From positions 499,386 to 563,385 of the forward strand of contig NZ_JADNRL010000019.1 of assembly GCF_015595025.1 (NCBI RefSeq): a stretch of DNA of 64,000 bases, written 5' to 3'. A model generated the notes under the pieces. It did no database searches. It was not told where the DNA came from and saw nothing but the letters and a program-made list of their open reading frames with translations. Shown in pieces: positions 1 to 8,488 of the stretch. Position 1 is the first letter of the stretch. Every line of letters begins with the position of its first letter. The position numbers and the translations under genes are program-made. This DNA comes from Halomonas sp. KAO. GTDB lineage: Bacteria > Pseudomonadota > Gammaproteobacteria > Pseudomonadales > Halomonadaceae.

Positions 1-105
1 TGGATGGCGTCGGTAGCGCCCAGGGAGGGGTTTACAGCGCCTCCTCGTAGGCCTGTCGCCAGACCAGCCCCGAGCTTCCGAGCTGCCAAGCTTTCTGCGA
101 TACCC
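1..105. repeat. Structured intergenic repeat, copy A (5' end cut by the window)
   Basis: This stretch matches the repeats at 33787-33928 and 62290-62417. The shared order is a GGCGT half-stem, CGGTAGCGCC, an AGGG tract, the CCTCCTC half-stem at 40-46, and a GTCGCCAGA.CAGCCCCGAG tail. The first half of the element lies before base 1. As in copy B, homology continues into a tail containing GCCAAGCT and TCTGCGATA. It ends about 95 bp before the start of the phosphofructokinase gene. The family also occurs only between genes at its other two sites. Confidence 0.8.
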
Positions 106-200
106 CCCGGGTGCAGGGCAAGGGGGTTTCGGCTAGAATCCCCTCCACCTTCAACCCCTTCCATCCCAACAGTAGCGACGACCAGGAGCAGAACAGCCCC

Positions 201-1457
201 ATGGCCCATAACGCCTTCTACGCCCAGTCCGGCGGCGTCACCGCCGTGATCAACGCCAGCGCCTGTGGCGTGATCGAGGCCTGCCGCCGTCATCCCGACC
301 AGATCGGCAAGGTCTATGCCGGCCACAACGGCATCATCGGCGCCCTCACCGAGGAGCTGATCGACGTCAGTCGAGAGTCAGACGAGGCGATCGCCGCACT
401 GCGCCACACGCCGGGCGGCGCGTTCGGCTCCTGCCGCTACAAGCTCAAGGACATCGAGACCCACCGCGCCCAGTACGAGCGGCTGATCGAGGTGTTCCGC
501 GCCCACGATATCCGCTACTTCTTCTACAACGGTGGCGGCGACAGTGCCGACACCTGCCTCAAGGTCTCTCAGCTCTCCGAGAAGCTCGGCTACCCGCTCA
601 CCGCCATTCACGTGCCCAAGACCGTGGACAACGACCTGCCGATCACCGACAACTCGCCGGGCTTCGGCAGCGTGGCCAAGTATATTGCCACCTCGACCCT
701 CGAGGCCTCGCTGGACATCGCCTCCATGTGCGCGACCTCCACCAAGGTCTTCGTGCTCGAGGTGATGGGCCGTCATGCCGGCTGGATCGCCGCCGCCGGC
801 GCCCTGGCCGGCCAGGGCGAGGGTGAGCCGCCCCACCTGGTGATCTTCCCCGAGATCGCCTTCGACCGCGAGGCGGTGATGGCTCGCGTCGACCATGCGG
901 TCAAGACGTACGGCTACTGCGTGATCGTGGTTTCCGAGGGGGCGCGCTACGAGGATGGCACCTTCCTCGCCGATGCCGGTAACACCGACGCCTTCGGCCA
1001 TCGCCAGCTGGGCGGCGTGGCGCCGACCCTGGCCGGCATGGTCAAGCAGGACCTGGGCTACAAGTATCACTGGGCGGTGGCCGATTATCTGCAGCGCGCC
1101 GCCCGCCACCTGGCCTCCGCGACCGACGTGGAGCAGGCCTACGCCGTCGGCGAAGCGGCGGTGGAGCTGGCCATCGAGGGCAAGAATGCGATGATGCCGG
1201 CCATCAAGCGGGTCTCCGAGGCTCCCTACCAGTGGCGCATCGAGCCGGCCCCTCTCGCCGAGATCGCCAACCGCGAGAAGTTCATGCCCCGCGACTACAT
1301 CAGCGAGAATGGCTTCGGCATCACCCAAGCCTGCCGTGATTACCTGCTGCCATTGATCCAGGGCGAGGACTTCCCCCCGTTCGATAACGGCCTGCCCCGG
1401 GTGGCAAAGCTTGCCAAGCACCGCGTCGAGCGCAAGCTGCCCGACTTCGAGCTGTAA
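201..1457 (+). CDS. pfp: Pyrophosphate-dependent 6-phosphofructokinase
   Basis: Cytoplasmic enzyme that phosphorylates fructose 6-phosphate to fructose 1,6-bisphosphate, here probably with pyrophosphate rather than ATP as donor. The 418-residue protein opens with AQSGGVTAVINAS, the phosphofructokinase G-loop. It carries GGGDS at 111-115 and PKTVDND at 139-145; the lysine in PKTVDND, where ATP enzymes have glycine, is typical of PPi-dependent members. The reading frame stays open upstream to 111, but the ATG at 201 gives the natural family N-terminus. The length suits the bacterial PfpB type. A perfect-stem terminator follows. Inorganic pyrophosphatase, which competes for PPi, lies 2.2 kb away. 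The family call is strong; PPi preference is inferred from the lysine. Confidence 0.9.
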   Translation: MAHNAFYAQSGGVTAVINASACGVIEACRRHPDQIGKVYAGHNGIIGALTEELIDVSRESDEAIAALRHTPGGAFGSCRYKLKDIETHRAQYERLIEVFRAHDIRYFFYNGGGDSADTCLKVSQLSEKLGYPLTAIHVPKTVDNDLPITDNSPGFGSVAKYIATSTLEASLDIASMCATSTKVFVLEVMGRHAGWIAAAGALAGQGEGEPPHLVIFPEIAFDREAVMARVDHAVKTYGYCVIVVSEGARYEDGTFLADAGNTDAFGHRQLGGVAPTLAGMVKQDLGYKYHWAVADYLQRAARHLASATDVEQAYAVGEAAVELAIEGKNAMMPAIKRVSEAPYQWRIEPAPLAEIANREKFMPRDYISENGFGITQACRDYLLPLIQGEDFPPFDNGLPRVAKLAKHRVERKLPDFEL

Positions 1458-1494
1458 AAACCCTATCGCACGATAAATCGCGCTCCTACCAATT

Positions 1495-1525
1495 AACCCC
1501 ACCAGGCCACTTCCTGGTGGGGTTT
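1495..1525 (+). terminator. Rho-independent terminator after pfp
   Basis: A perfect 12-bp stem (AACCCCACCAGG paired with CCTGGTGGGGTT) with a 6-base loop, followed by TTTCTCGTT. It lies 38 bases after the pfp stop codon. The sequence from here to 1716 holds one further short hairpin at 1592-1608 (GGAGGCC-TTC-GGCCTCC), possibly at the end of the convergent kinase transcript, and nothing else I recognise. Confidence 0.85.
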
Positions 1526-1716
1526 CTCGTTCTCAGCCTCACCACATTAAGCAGCCAGGCTCGAAGCGGCCAAGCACCAAACAGCCAGAGGGGAGGCCTT
1601 CGGCCTCCACTCGCCCGGCATAGCCGGCCTGCTACTGACGCCCGGGGGAACGTGATTAATCGCGCGATCGTCAACTTGTGACTGATAGCACCTGGGGCAG
1701 CTTGGCGCTCGACGCT

Positions 1717-3450
1717 TTATCGCAGCAACCAGGAAAGCACCAGCAGCAGCAGCAGTATCGCAGCCACCCCCTGCCAGAATTGACCGGCATCCCGGAATCT
1801 CCCCGGGGCGCTACGCGTTTCCGGCTCGCGATGCAGGGTTGCCAACGGCTGGCGCAGCTCGCGCAGGAACTCCGACATCCGTCGATAGCGCAGCGCTCGC
1901 TGGGGATCCAGTGCCCGACGCAGCGCCTCGTCGAGGGCCTGGGGGACCTCGGGGTTGCGCTGCCGCGCGCTGCGATAGACCAGCTGCTCGAGGTCGGTAT
2001 GCCGCAGCAGGCGGTTGGGGGGCACCTCGTAGGGCAACTCCCCGGTCAGCAGCCAGTAGACCGTGGAGGCATAGGAGTACTGGTCACTGCGCCGACCGAT
2101 CCCGTCACCCAGCGCATACTCGGGAGCGCTGTGTTCGGTGAGCCCCACCTGACGCAGCAGTTCGTGGGCATCCTTGAGCCCCGCCCCGTCACGCCTTCGG
2201 CAGGCGCTGAAATCGGTCAACACCACCTTTCCATGAGGATCGATCAGCACATTGCCGGGATGGATCAGCTGATGCAGCAGCTCCCGGTGATGCAGGGCCT
2301 GCACCGCCTTGCCCAGCTGGTTGGCGATATCCAGGCGCTGGGCGAGGCTCGCCTGGGGGTGGCGTCGCGCCCAGTCGGCCAGCGTCTCACCCTCCACATA
2401 GGCCATCAGATAGTAGAGGTAGCGTCGTGGCCGCGACGGCTCCATGATACGCGCCACGAAGGGCGACTTGACGCGCTCCACCACCCACTGCTGCAGCAGG
2501 AAGTGCTCCAGATAGATATTGCGCAGGGAGAGCTCGGGGCTCGGCGCCTTCATCACCATCACACGCCCGCTCTGGAGGTCGCGCACTCGGTAGACGCGTG
2601 ACTGGGCGGTACGCGACAGCACGGCCTGAACCTCCAGCCCCTCGAGGCGGTCCCCGGGCGAGAGCTCCGGCGGGATCGGCAGTTCGCCATACACCTTCGC
2701 CGGGTTGTCCGACTGCTCCTCGGGGAGCTCATCGATACGCAGCAGCTGAAAGCAGAACTGATCGGCCCCGTAGCCGCGGGACTGGGCACGCTCCACCGCC
2801 GCCTCGGCCAGCCGGTCGCAGGCGGCATGCAGATCACTGGCGTCCTGGCGGATCAGCTGCACATACTCGGATGGCATCAGGGTGCCCAGCACCGCCTGGG
2901 TGGTGAACAGGAAGAGGTCCCCCTGCTTGACCGGAAAGCGGACGTAATCGATATCGATGCTGTTATCCATGCCCAGTGCACGCGAGGGGTAGCGATAGCC
3001 CCCCAAGTCGGTGACATGGTCTCGCGTCAGCTGCTCGAACTCCGCCCCGCGCAGCCGGAACACCAGGGTGTCTCCCATATGGAAGAGGTGGCCCTCGGTG
3101 CCGCGCAGCACCAGGGCCGACAGCGAGGTGACGTAACTGCCGTCCGCCACCTGACGACTCTGACTATAGGTCCAGGCATTGAGCGCAAGCAGCACGCGAG
3201 TTGCCGAGGTCTTGATGTCCCAGTGGTCGGGGGTGGAGTAGTAGTCGCTCAGGAAGCTGCGCACACTGAGATCGCCGGCCTGCTTGGCCATGCTGTTGCG
3301 CTGGGTCGCATCGCTGATCAGCGCGCAGGCGCCCTTGGCGTTGAGCTGGGGGGGCTCGGGTAGGCATACCGACATGGAGCTGCGGTGCCGCCGGCGATCC
3401 GGCGCCACGAAGGCCTGACCAAAACTCAATGACAGCTGCGCGGGTGACAC
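1717..3450 (-). CDS. Bifunctional PP2C-phosphatase/Ser-Thr kinase-like protein with eroded catalytic motifs
   Basis: 577 residues: a PP2C-like domain (about 35-240), a protein-kinase-like domain (about 268-540), and a C-terminal leucine-rich membrane helix ending WLLR. It resembles the fused phosphatase/kinase found beside nitrate assimilation genes. The GTG at 3450 is chosen because AAGGAG stands 6 bases before it; the frame runs open to 3651 without a better site. Key residues look lost. The kinase HRD loop reads HQLIHPGN (393-400), so the catalytic Asp is Leu, and DFG reads DFS (413-415). In the PP2C half the usual SDG reads TTQ (183-185). The ATP lysine survives (VMK, 301). It may therefore act as a binding or scaffold protein. 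It is divergent from ppa; its target is unknown. Confidence 0.8.
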   Translation of the reverse strand: MSPAQLSLSFGQAFVAPDRRRHRSSMSVCLPEPPQLNAKGACALISDATQRNSMAKQAGDLSVRSFLSDYYSTPDHWDIKTSATRVLLALNAWTYSQSRQVADGSYVTSLSALVLRGTEGHLFHMGDTLVFRLRGAEFEQLTRDHVTDLGGYRYPSRALGMDNSIDIDYVRFPVKQGDLFLFTTQAVLGTLMPSEYVQLIRQDASDLHAACDRLAEAAVERAQSRGYGADQFCFQLLRIDELPEEQSDNPAKVYGELPIPPELSPGDRLEGLEVQAVLSRTAQSRVYRVRDLQSGRVMVMKAPSPELSLRNIYLEHFLLQQWVVERVKSPFVARIMEPSRPRRYLYYLMAYVEGETLADWARRHPQASLAQRLDIANQLGKAVQALHHRELLHQLIHPGNVLIDPHGKVVLTDFSACRRRDGAGLKDAHELLRQVGLTEHSAPEYALGDGIGRRSDQYSYASTVYWLLTGELPYEVPPNRLLRHTDLEQLVYRSARQRNPEVPQALDEALRRALDPQRALRYRRMSEFLRELRQPLATLHREPETRSAPGRFRDAGQFWQGVAAILLLLLVLSWLLR

Positions 3451-3575
3451 TCGCCTCTCCTTACCCGTTGAATCATGCGCGGCCATCATACACGCCGCGA
3501 CCCGGCACGGGTGCAACAGCTTGACCCTAGTGGCACCTTGTGAGCACCGAAACGCGCGCCGGCACCTATGTCGAA

Positions 3576-3605
3576 TTGGTATTCGGCCGGGCTGGCCCGT
3601 ATAAT
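3576..3605 (+). promoter_or_regulatory. Sigma-70 promoter for ppa
   Basis: A perfect -10 hexamer TATAAT (3600-3605) lies 18 bases after a -35-like TTGGTA (3576-3581) and 77 bases before the ppa start. It stands in the divergent gap between the kinase-like gene and ppa. This is sequence resemblance only. Confidence 0.6.
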
Positions 3606-3681
3606 TTTGCGGATTTTTTCTTCCAGACGACGCGCCAAGATCTTCTGCCAACCCCTTCTTTTACCAACCAAGGAAGCGACG

Positions 3682-4212
3682 ATGAACTTCGATAATATCC
3701 CCGCCGGCAAGGAGCTACCGAACGACCTTTATGTGGCGATCGAGATCCCGGCCAACCACGCGCCGGTCAAGTACGAGATCGACAAGGACATGAGCGCCCT
3801 GCTGGTCGACCGCTTCATGGCCACCCCGATGTTCTACCCGGCCAACTACGGCTTCATCCCGCACACCCTGGCCGACGACGGTGACGCCCTGGACGCCCTG
3901 GTGGTTACCCCTTGCCCGGTCCAGCCCGGCAGCATCATCCGCGCCCGTCCGGTAGGCATCCTCAACATGACCGACGAAGCGGGCGAGGACGCCAAGCTGG
4001 TGTGCGTGCCGCATCAAAAGCTGTCCAGTCTCTATGACGACGTCCAGGAAGTGACCGACCTGCCCGAGCTGCTGCGCCAGCAGATCGCCCACTTCTTCGA
4101 GAACTACAAGGACCTCGAGAAGGGCAAGTGGGTCAAGGTGGAGTCCTGGGAGGGCGCCGAGGCGGCCCGCAAGGCCATCGAGAAGGCAGTCGACGCCTAT
4201 CACAAGGCCTGA
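3682..4212 (+). CDS. ppa: Inorganic pyrophosphatase (family I)
   Basis: Hydrolyses pyrophosphate to two phosphates in the cytoplasm, pulling forward biosynthetic reactions that release PPi. The 176-residue protein has the family I features in order: [21 protein letters not shown], and the metal-binding signature DGDALDALV. Length matches E. coli Ppa. The ATG at 3682 follows AAGGAAGCGACG, which acts as the ribosome site; the frame is open upstream to 3568 but that stretch overlaps the promoter. It stands alone between a TATAAT promoter and a strong terminator. Confidence 0.97.
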   Translation: MNFDNIPAGKELPNDLYVAIEIPANHAPVKYEIDKDMSALLVDRFMATPMFYPANYGFIPHTLADDGDALDALVVTPCPVQPGSIIRARPVGILNMTDEAGEDAKLVCVPHQKLSSLYDDVQEVTDLPELLRQQIAHFFENYKDLEKGKWVKVESWEGAEAARKAIEKAVDAYHKA

Positions 4213-4271
4213 TTCGAAGACCACTCCAGACCCGGCACTCTGCGCTCCCCGTCATGAGTGTCGAGCATAAA

Positions 4272-4309
4272 CGCAGCGGGCCGCCCTTGAGGCGGCCCGC
4301 TGCGGTTTA
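4272..4309 (+). terminator. Terminator between ppa and the convergent DUF2333 gene
   Basis: A perfect 14-bp GC-rich stem (CGCAGCGGGCCGCC, 4272-4285, paired with 4291-4304) with a 5-base loop and a short T-rich tail. It lies between two convergent genes, 60 bases after the ppa stop. Confidence 0.85.
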
Positions 4310-4341
4310 TGGGCATAGGAAACCCGGCCTAGGAAGCCAGC

Positions 4342-5565
4342 TCACTGCTCGGCAGCCTGGTCCTCTTGCGCTTCCGGCTCCACCTGGTCGTCCAGACTGG
4401 GCGCCTGAGCTGACTCGGCCTTCTGCTCGGTTTTCTGCTCAGTCTTCTGCTCGGCCTCCTGATAGTCGGTAGCTTCCTGCTCGGGCTCGGCGCGCTCCAT
4501 ATCGAGCACTTCAGGTTCGCTGGCGGGTGCTTGCTGGACTTCCTCTCCGGCCACTTTCTGCTCGGCACTCTCGGCAAGGCGAGTGATGATCGACTCGACC
4601 AGGTCGCGGGCCCGGCTGATGTGATGTGCCATCACCAGCGTATGATTGGCGAAGGGGCCGAAACCCTGGCCGCTCATCACCACCGGGCTCCACAGGCGAC
4701 GCTGGGTCATGGCAAGCTCCGCCCGAAGCCGCTCCCACTGCTCGACAACCTCGGCCGCCCCCAGCACATCGGCCTGGTCACGCTGCACCCCCTCCAGCAT
4801 CTGCACCAGCGCCCAGCCGGTGCCGCGCGCCTCGAAAAAGACGTTGTCGACCCGATACCAGGGGGTACCCTCGGGGAGCGCCTCGCCATCGATGGCGAGC
4901 TCCTGCAGCAGCTGATGCCCCTCGGCACCCGAGGCCAGACGCAACGACAGGTCGTCGAGATCTACGCGAACATCGGCCAGCCAGCGGCGCAGCCCCGCCC
5001 CGGGCACGAAGCCTTCGGCCTCCATGCCGCTCAATGCCATCAGCTGGCGGTCCAGGGCGGTCACCGCCGACATCAGGCGATCCTCGGTGGCGGGTCGATA
5101 CCAGTCGAGGCCGTCGCCGGCCAGGCCACGAACCGCCTTCTCGAGATGCTCGACCTCGCCCGGATTCATCGAGGGCAGCGCCCGCGCCAGGTTCTTGGCC
5201 TGGATCAGCACACCTCGCTCCCAGCTCGGCATATTGTCCAGCCACAGGCCGGGCGGCAGCCGGTCATTACGCAGATAGCCGCCGGGCTTGTCGTAGAGTG
5301 TCTCGATGATGGAGGCCAGGGTCGCGACCGTTACCGCCCCTCTGGCGGCGGGTTCGCTGCCGGCATCACCGCGACGCTCCATGGGCACCCGCTCGACGCT
5401 GTGCGGCGCCGGTGTGCGACTCCACCAGGTCCCGAGCGCCAGCGTCACCACCAGATAGATCACCAGCAGTGCCAGCAACGGCTTCCAGATCCAGCCGTAG
5501 TCGGGCCGCTCCAGCGCTTCGATCTTCTTGCGACGCCTGGCGTCGCTGTTGCCCATCCAAGCCAT
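4342..5565 (-). CDS. DUF2333 family membrane-anchored protein
   Basis: A 407-residue protein with a short cytoplasmic N-terminus rich in Arg and Lys, one membrane helix at about 28-48, and a large domain outside it. The run from about residue 90 to 335 (DNMPSWERGVLIQAKNLARA and onward) resembles the DUF2333 family of Pseudomonas-like bacteria, whose function is unknown. The last 70 residues are a Gln/Glu tail with a tandem EQKT/EQKA repeat, probably disordered. The start is supported by AAAGGA upstream of the ATG. The neighbour dsbD is divergent, so no operon partner is suggested. Confidence 0.75.
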   Translation of the reverse strand: MAWMGNSDARRRKKIEALERPDYGWIWKPLLALLVIYLVVTLALGTWWSRTPAPHSVERVPMERRGDAGSEPAARGAVTVATLASIIETLYDKPGGYLRNDRLPPGLWLDNMPSWERGVLIQAKNLARALPSMNPGEVEHLEKAVRGLAGDGLDWYRPATEDRLMSAVTALDRQLMALSGMEAEGFVPGAGLRRWLADVRVDLDDLSLRLASGAEGHQLLQELAIDGEALPEGTPWYRVDNVFFEARGTGWALVQMLEGVQRDQADVLGAAEVVEQWERLRAELAMTQRRLWSPVVMSGQGFGPFANHTLVMAHHISRARDLVESIITRLAESAEQKVAGEEVQQAPASEPEVLDMERAEPEQEATDYQEAEQKTEQKTEQKAESAQAPSLDDQVEPEAQEDQAAEQ

Positions 5566-5844
5566 GTGCAGGTTCCTTTCCTATACGAGACTTTTCTATA
5601 TGAGATATGGAGCGTGCGACAACGTGGCACACCAGATGCCACCCTTCTCGATGAAGACACGCCCTCCCCTTGCGTTATCCTAGCACCCGACCCGTACAAG
5701 CGGTCAGCTCGACCTTGCCTGGAAAACAGGCCCTGATGCGAAACCTCTGCTGGATACATCGTCACGTCAGGGAACGCACCGGAACCCCGCGCGGCAAGCG
5801 AGGTCTGATCGCCAGTCACACTACCAACCAAGGACAGGACTTTC

Positions 5845-7722
5845 GTGATCCGCATTCAACGCCTAGCTCTGACCGCCCTGTTGCTCCTGCTGTTGCCGAT
5901 CGCCGCCCTGGGACAGTGGTTTTCCAACGATGATTCGGAATTTCTGCCGGTACTGGAAGCCTTCCAGCCCAGCGCCTGGCATGATGGCGAGACCCTCTAT
6001 ATCGGCATGGAGGCGGAAGAGGAGCACTATCTCTATCGCCATCAGTTCGCGGTAAAGAGCGATACGGTAGCACTGGGTGAGCCCGATATCCCCGAAGGCA
6101 CCTTCACCAGCGACGAGTTCCTCGGTGACGTCTACACATTCCGCGACAGCGTGGTCTTCGAGGTTCCCCTCGAGGAGGAGGCCAGCGGCGTGATCCCCGT
6201 CACGCTAACCTTTCAGGGCTGCGCCGATGCCGGCCTCTGCTACCCCCCGGAACATGTTGACCTGGACGCCGCCGAGCAGGAGGCACCCGCCGCCTTTGCC
6301 GGCTGGCAGGCATCGAATGCCGACTCTGGTTCCAGCTCCGACTCTGTCGAGAATGGGGGTGGCGACGCCTCCACCACAGCTCCCACCGCTCCCCAGAGCG
6401 AGGATGGCCGCTTTCAGACCCTGATGGCCGAAGCCAGCCTGCCGCTGACGCTGGGGCTGTTCTTCATCGCCGGCCTGGGGCTGACCTTTACGCCCTGCGT
6501 ACTGCCCATGGTGCCGATCCTCTCCTCCATCATCGTCGGGCAGAACCCGAGCCGGCCGCGCGCCTTCGCGCTCTCCGCCAGCTATGTAGGGGGCATGGCA
6601 CTCACCTACGCCCTCGTCGGGGTGCTGATGGGGCTGTTCGGAGCCGGACTGAATCTCCAGGCGCAACTGCAGTCCGCCCCGGTACTGATCACCTTTGCGG
6701 TACTCTTCACGATTTTCGCCCTGGCCATGTTCGGCGCCTTCGACCTGCGCCTCTCACCCCGGCTGGCCGGCCGCATCGACGCCTGGCAGGCCCGCGCCCA
6801 GCAGAGCGGCCCCGCCGGCCTGGCACTGACCGGGGCGCTGTCGGTTCTCGTGGTATCCCCCTGTGTCACAGCTCCGCTGGCCGGCGCCCTGGTCTTCATC
6901 TCCACCACCGGTGATGCGCTGCTGGGCGGGGCCGCCCTGCTCGCCCTGGGGCTGGGCATGGGCGTTCCCCTGCTGCTGGTGGGCACCTTCGGCACCACCC
7001 TGCTGCCCCGTAGCGGTGCCTGGATGAACGGCGTCAAGATCGCCTTCGGCATCCTGCTGCTGGGGGTGGCGATCTGGCTGGTCGAACGCCTGCTGCCGGC
7101 CACGCTGGTGTTGCTGCTGTGGGCCGGCCTGGCCGTCGGCACCGCGGTGGCGCTTGGCGCCATGTCCACCAACCTTCCCCAGGGATGGGCACGAGCACGC
7201 CAGGCCCTGGGACTGCTGCTGCTCGCCTGGGGGGTGGTGCTGGTTCTCGGTGCCGCCAGCGGCGCCAGCGACCCGCTGCGTCCCCTGGCGCCACTGACCG
7301 GTGGCGCGGGCTCATCGCCCGCTGCCGGCACCTCCGCGCCACAGGAGATCATCACGGTGGAGCGTCTCGACCAGCTGCATCAGGCTCTCGCCTCGGTGCC
7401 GGATGACCAGGCCGCCTTCGTTCATTTCACTGCCGACTGGTGCATCTCCTGCAAGCAGCTCGAGCGCCGGGTCTACCCGGACCCACGGGTGGCAGAGCCG
7501 CTCTCGGAGTTCGCTCGCATCAACGTCGACGTCACCGACAGCGACGCCAACAGCCGCGAACTCCTGGAGCGCTTCGAACTCTTCGGGCCTCCCAGCCTGC
7601 TATTCTTCCGTGCAGGCGAGGAGATCCGCGAGGCACGCATCCTGGGCGCACCGAATGCCGGAGAGCTTGCCAGCCACCTGACTGGTGTGCGCGACTGGCT
7701 CGACAGCGGAAGCGACGCCTGA
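5845..7722 (+). CDS. dsbD: Thiol:disulfide interchange protein DsbD
   Basis: Inner-membrane protein that passes electrons from cytoplasmic thioredoxin to periplasmic DsbC, DsbG and cytochrome c maturation proteins. All three cysteine pairs are visible in the 625 residues. The N-terminal periplasmic domain follows a signal peptide of about 23 residues and has C126 and C132 (GCADAGLC). The membrane domain has TPCVLP (C218) and SPCVTAP (C340). The C-terminal thioredoxin-like domain has DWCISCK (C533, C536). The start is a GTG at 5845 preceded by AAGGACAG. A Ser/Asp/Gly linker (about 155-190) separates the first two domains. It stands alone; the 279-bp upstream gap is shared with the divergent DUF2333 gene. 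Confidence 0.95.
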   Translation: MIRIQRLALTALLLLLLPIAALGQWFSNDDSEFLPVLEAFQPSAWHDGETLYIGMEAEEEHYLYRHQFAVKSDTVALGEPDIPEGTFTSDEFLGDVYTFRDSVVFEVPLEEEASGVIPVTLTFQGCADAGLCYPPEHVDLDAAEQEAPAAFAGWQASNADSGSSSDSVENGGGDASTTAPTAPQSEDGRFQTLMAEASLPLTLGLFFIAGLGLTFTPCVLPMVPILSSIIVGQNPSRPRAFALSASYVGGMALTYALVGVLMGLFGAGLNLQAQLQSAPVLITFAVLFTIFALAMFGAFDLRLSPRLAGRIDAWQARAQQSGPAGLALTGALSVLVVSPCVTAPLAGALVFISTTGDALLGGAALLALGLGMGVPLLLVGTFGTTLLPRSGAWMNGVKIAFGILLLGVAIWLVERLLPATLVLLLWAGLAVGTAVALGAMSTNLPQGWARARQALGLLLLAWGVVLVLGAASGASDPLRPLAPLTGGAGSSPAAGTSAPQEIITVERLDQLHQALASVPDDQAAFVHFTADWCISCKQLERRVYPDPRVAEPLSEFARINVDVTDSDANSRELLERFELFGPPSLLFFRAGEEIREARILGAPNAGELASHLTGVRDWLDSGSDA

Positions 7723-7961
7723 GCCGCTCTCTTGACCAGGGAAGCAGCGAGGGAAAGCACCTTGAAACGCCCGTTCGAACAGCGTTTTCAACGGTACTGG
7801 ACATCGCACGGGTTTTTCGGCAAACTCCGCCGCTATCCTCTTTTCATGGTCCGTAGAGGCGGAAGAGTCGCCATCTTGCCGCGATCTAATGAAACTTGGC
7901 CCGGGTTGACAGCGCCGGGCCAACGGCCATTCACCGCACCCAACCGATCGGGACGAACGTC

Positions 7962-8429
7962 ATGGATATCCGCAAGGTCAAGAAGCTGATCGAGCTGCTG
8001 GAAGAATCGAACATCAGCGAAATCGAGATCCAGGAGGGCGAGGAGTCGGTCCGTATCAGCCGTCATCCCAATGGCGTGAGCTGGCAGCCCAGCATGCCTC
8101 AGGCCTATGCGCCTGCGGCACAGCCCGCCCCCGCCGCCGCACCGGCAGCCGCCGAGAGTGCCGAGCCGGCCGCCGCCGAGGGCCCCAGCTTCCAGGGTCA
8201 GGCCATCACCTCGCCCATGGTGGGCACCTTCTACCGCTCACCGGCTCCGGGCGCCAAGGCTTTCGTCGACGTCGGCTCCCAGGTCAAGAAGGGCGAAACG
8301 GTGTGTATCGTCGAGGCCATGAAGATGATGAACCAGATCGAGGCCGAGCGTGACGGCGTGGTCGAGGCCATCCTGGTCGAGGACGGCGAGCCGGTGGAAT
8401 ACGACCAGCCTCTGGTCGTGATCGCCTGA
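7962..8429 (+). CDS. accB: Biotin carboxyl carrier protein of acetyl-CoA carboxylase
   Basis: Carries the biotin that shuttles carboxyl groups in acetyl-CoA carboxylase, the first step of fatty acid synthesis. The 155-residue protein has the usual N-terminal segment, a Pro/Ala-rich linker (about 44-75), and the biotinyl domain with EAMKMMN; K121 is the biotinylation site. The ATG at 7962 gives [12 protein letters not shown], the normal family start; the open frame back to 7896 is not used. accC follows 59 bp later as one operon. No aroQ gene precedes it, unlike many relatives; the 239-bp gap upstream contains a TTGACA at 7906-7911 without a convincing -10. Confidence 0.96.
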   Translation: MDIRKVKKLIELLEESNISEIEIQEGEESVRISRHPNGVSWQPSMPQAYAPAAQPAPAAAPAAAESAEPAAAEGPSFQGQAITSPMVGTFYRSPAPGAKAFVDVGSQVKKGETVCIVEAMKMMNQIEAERDGVVEAILVEDGEPVEYDQPLVVIA

Positions 8430-8488
8430 GCCCCGCTCCCCCTCAAATACCCGATACTGGTCATTCACTCGATACTGGCGGACCCATC

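Noticed and set aside
134..139. TAGAAT -10 before pfp
   Set aside because: No matching -35 at usable distance, so not called.
378..1502. Long antisense open frame across pfp (374 codons)
   Set aside because: GC-rich third-position effect; no ribosome site, low-complexity Gly/Val/Leu/His text, opposite a clear enzyme gene.
4531..5736. Long plus-strand open frame opposite the DUF2333 gene
   Set aside because: Shadow of the real gene: His/Gln/Arg-rich composition, no family motif, overlaps the strong membrane protein frame.
7906..7934. TTGACA-led promoter for accBC
   Set aside because: A good -35 but the sequence 17 bases later (ATTCAC) is a poor -10, so it is not listed as a promoter.
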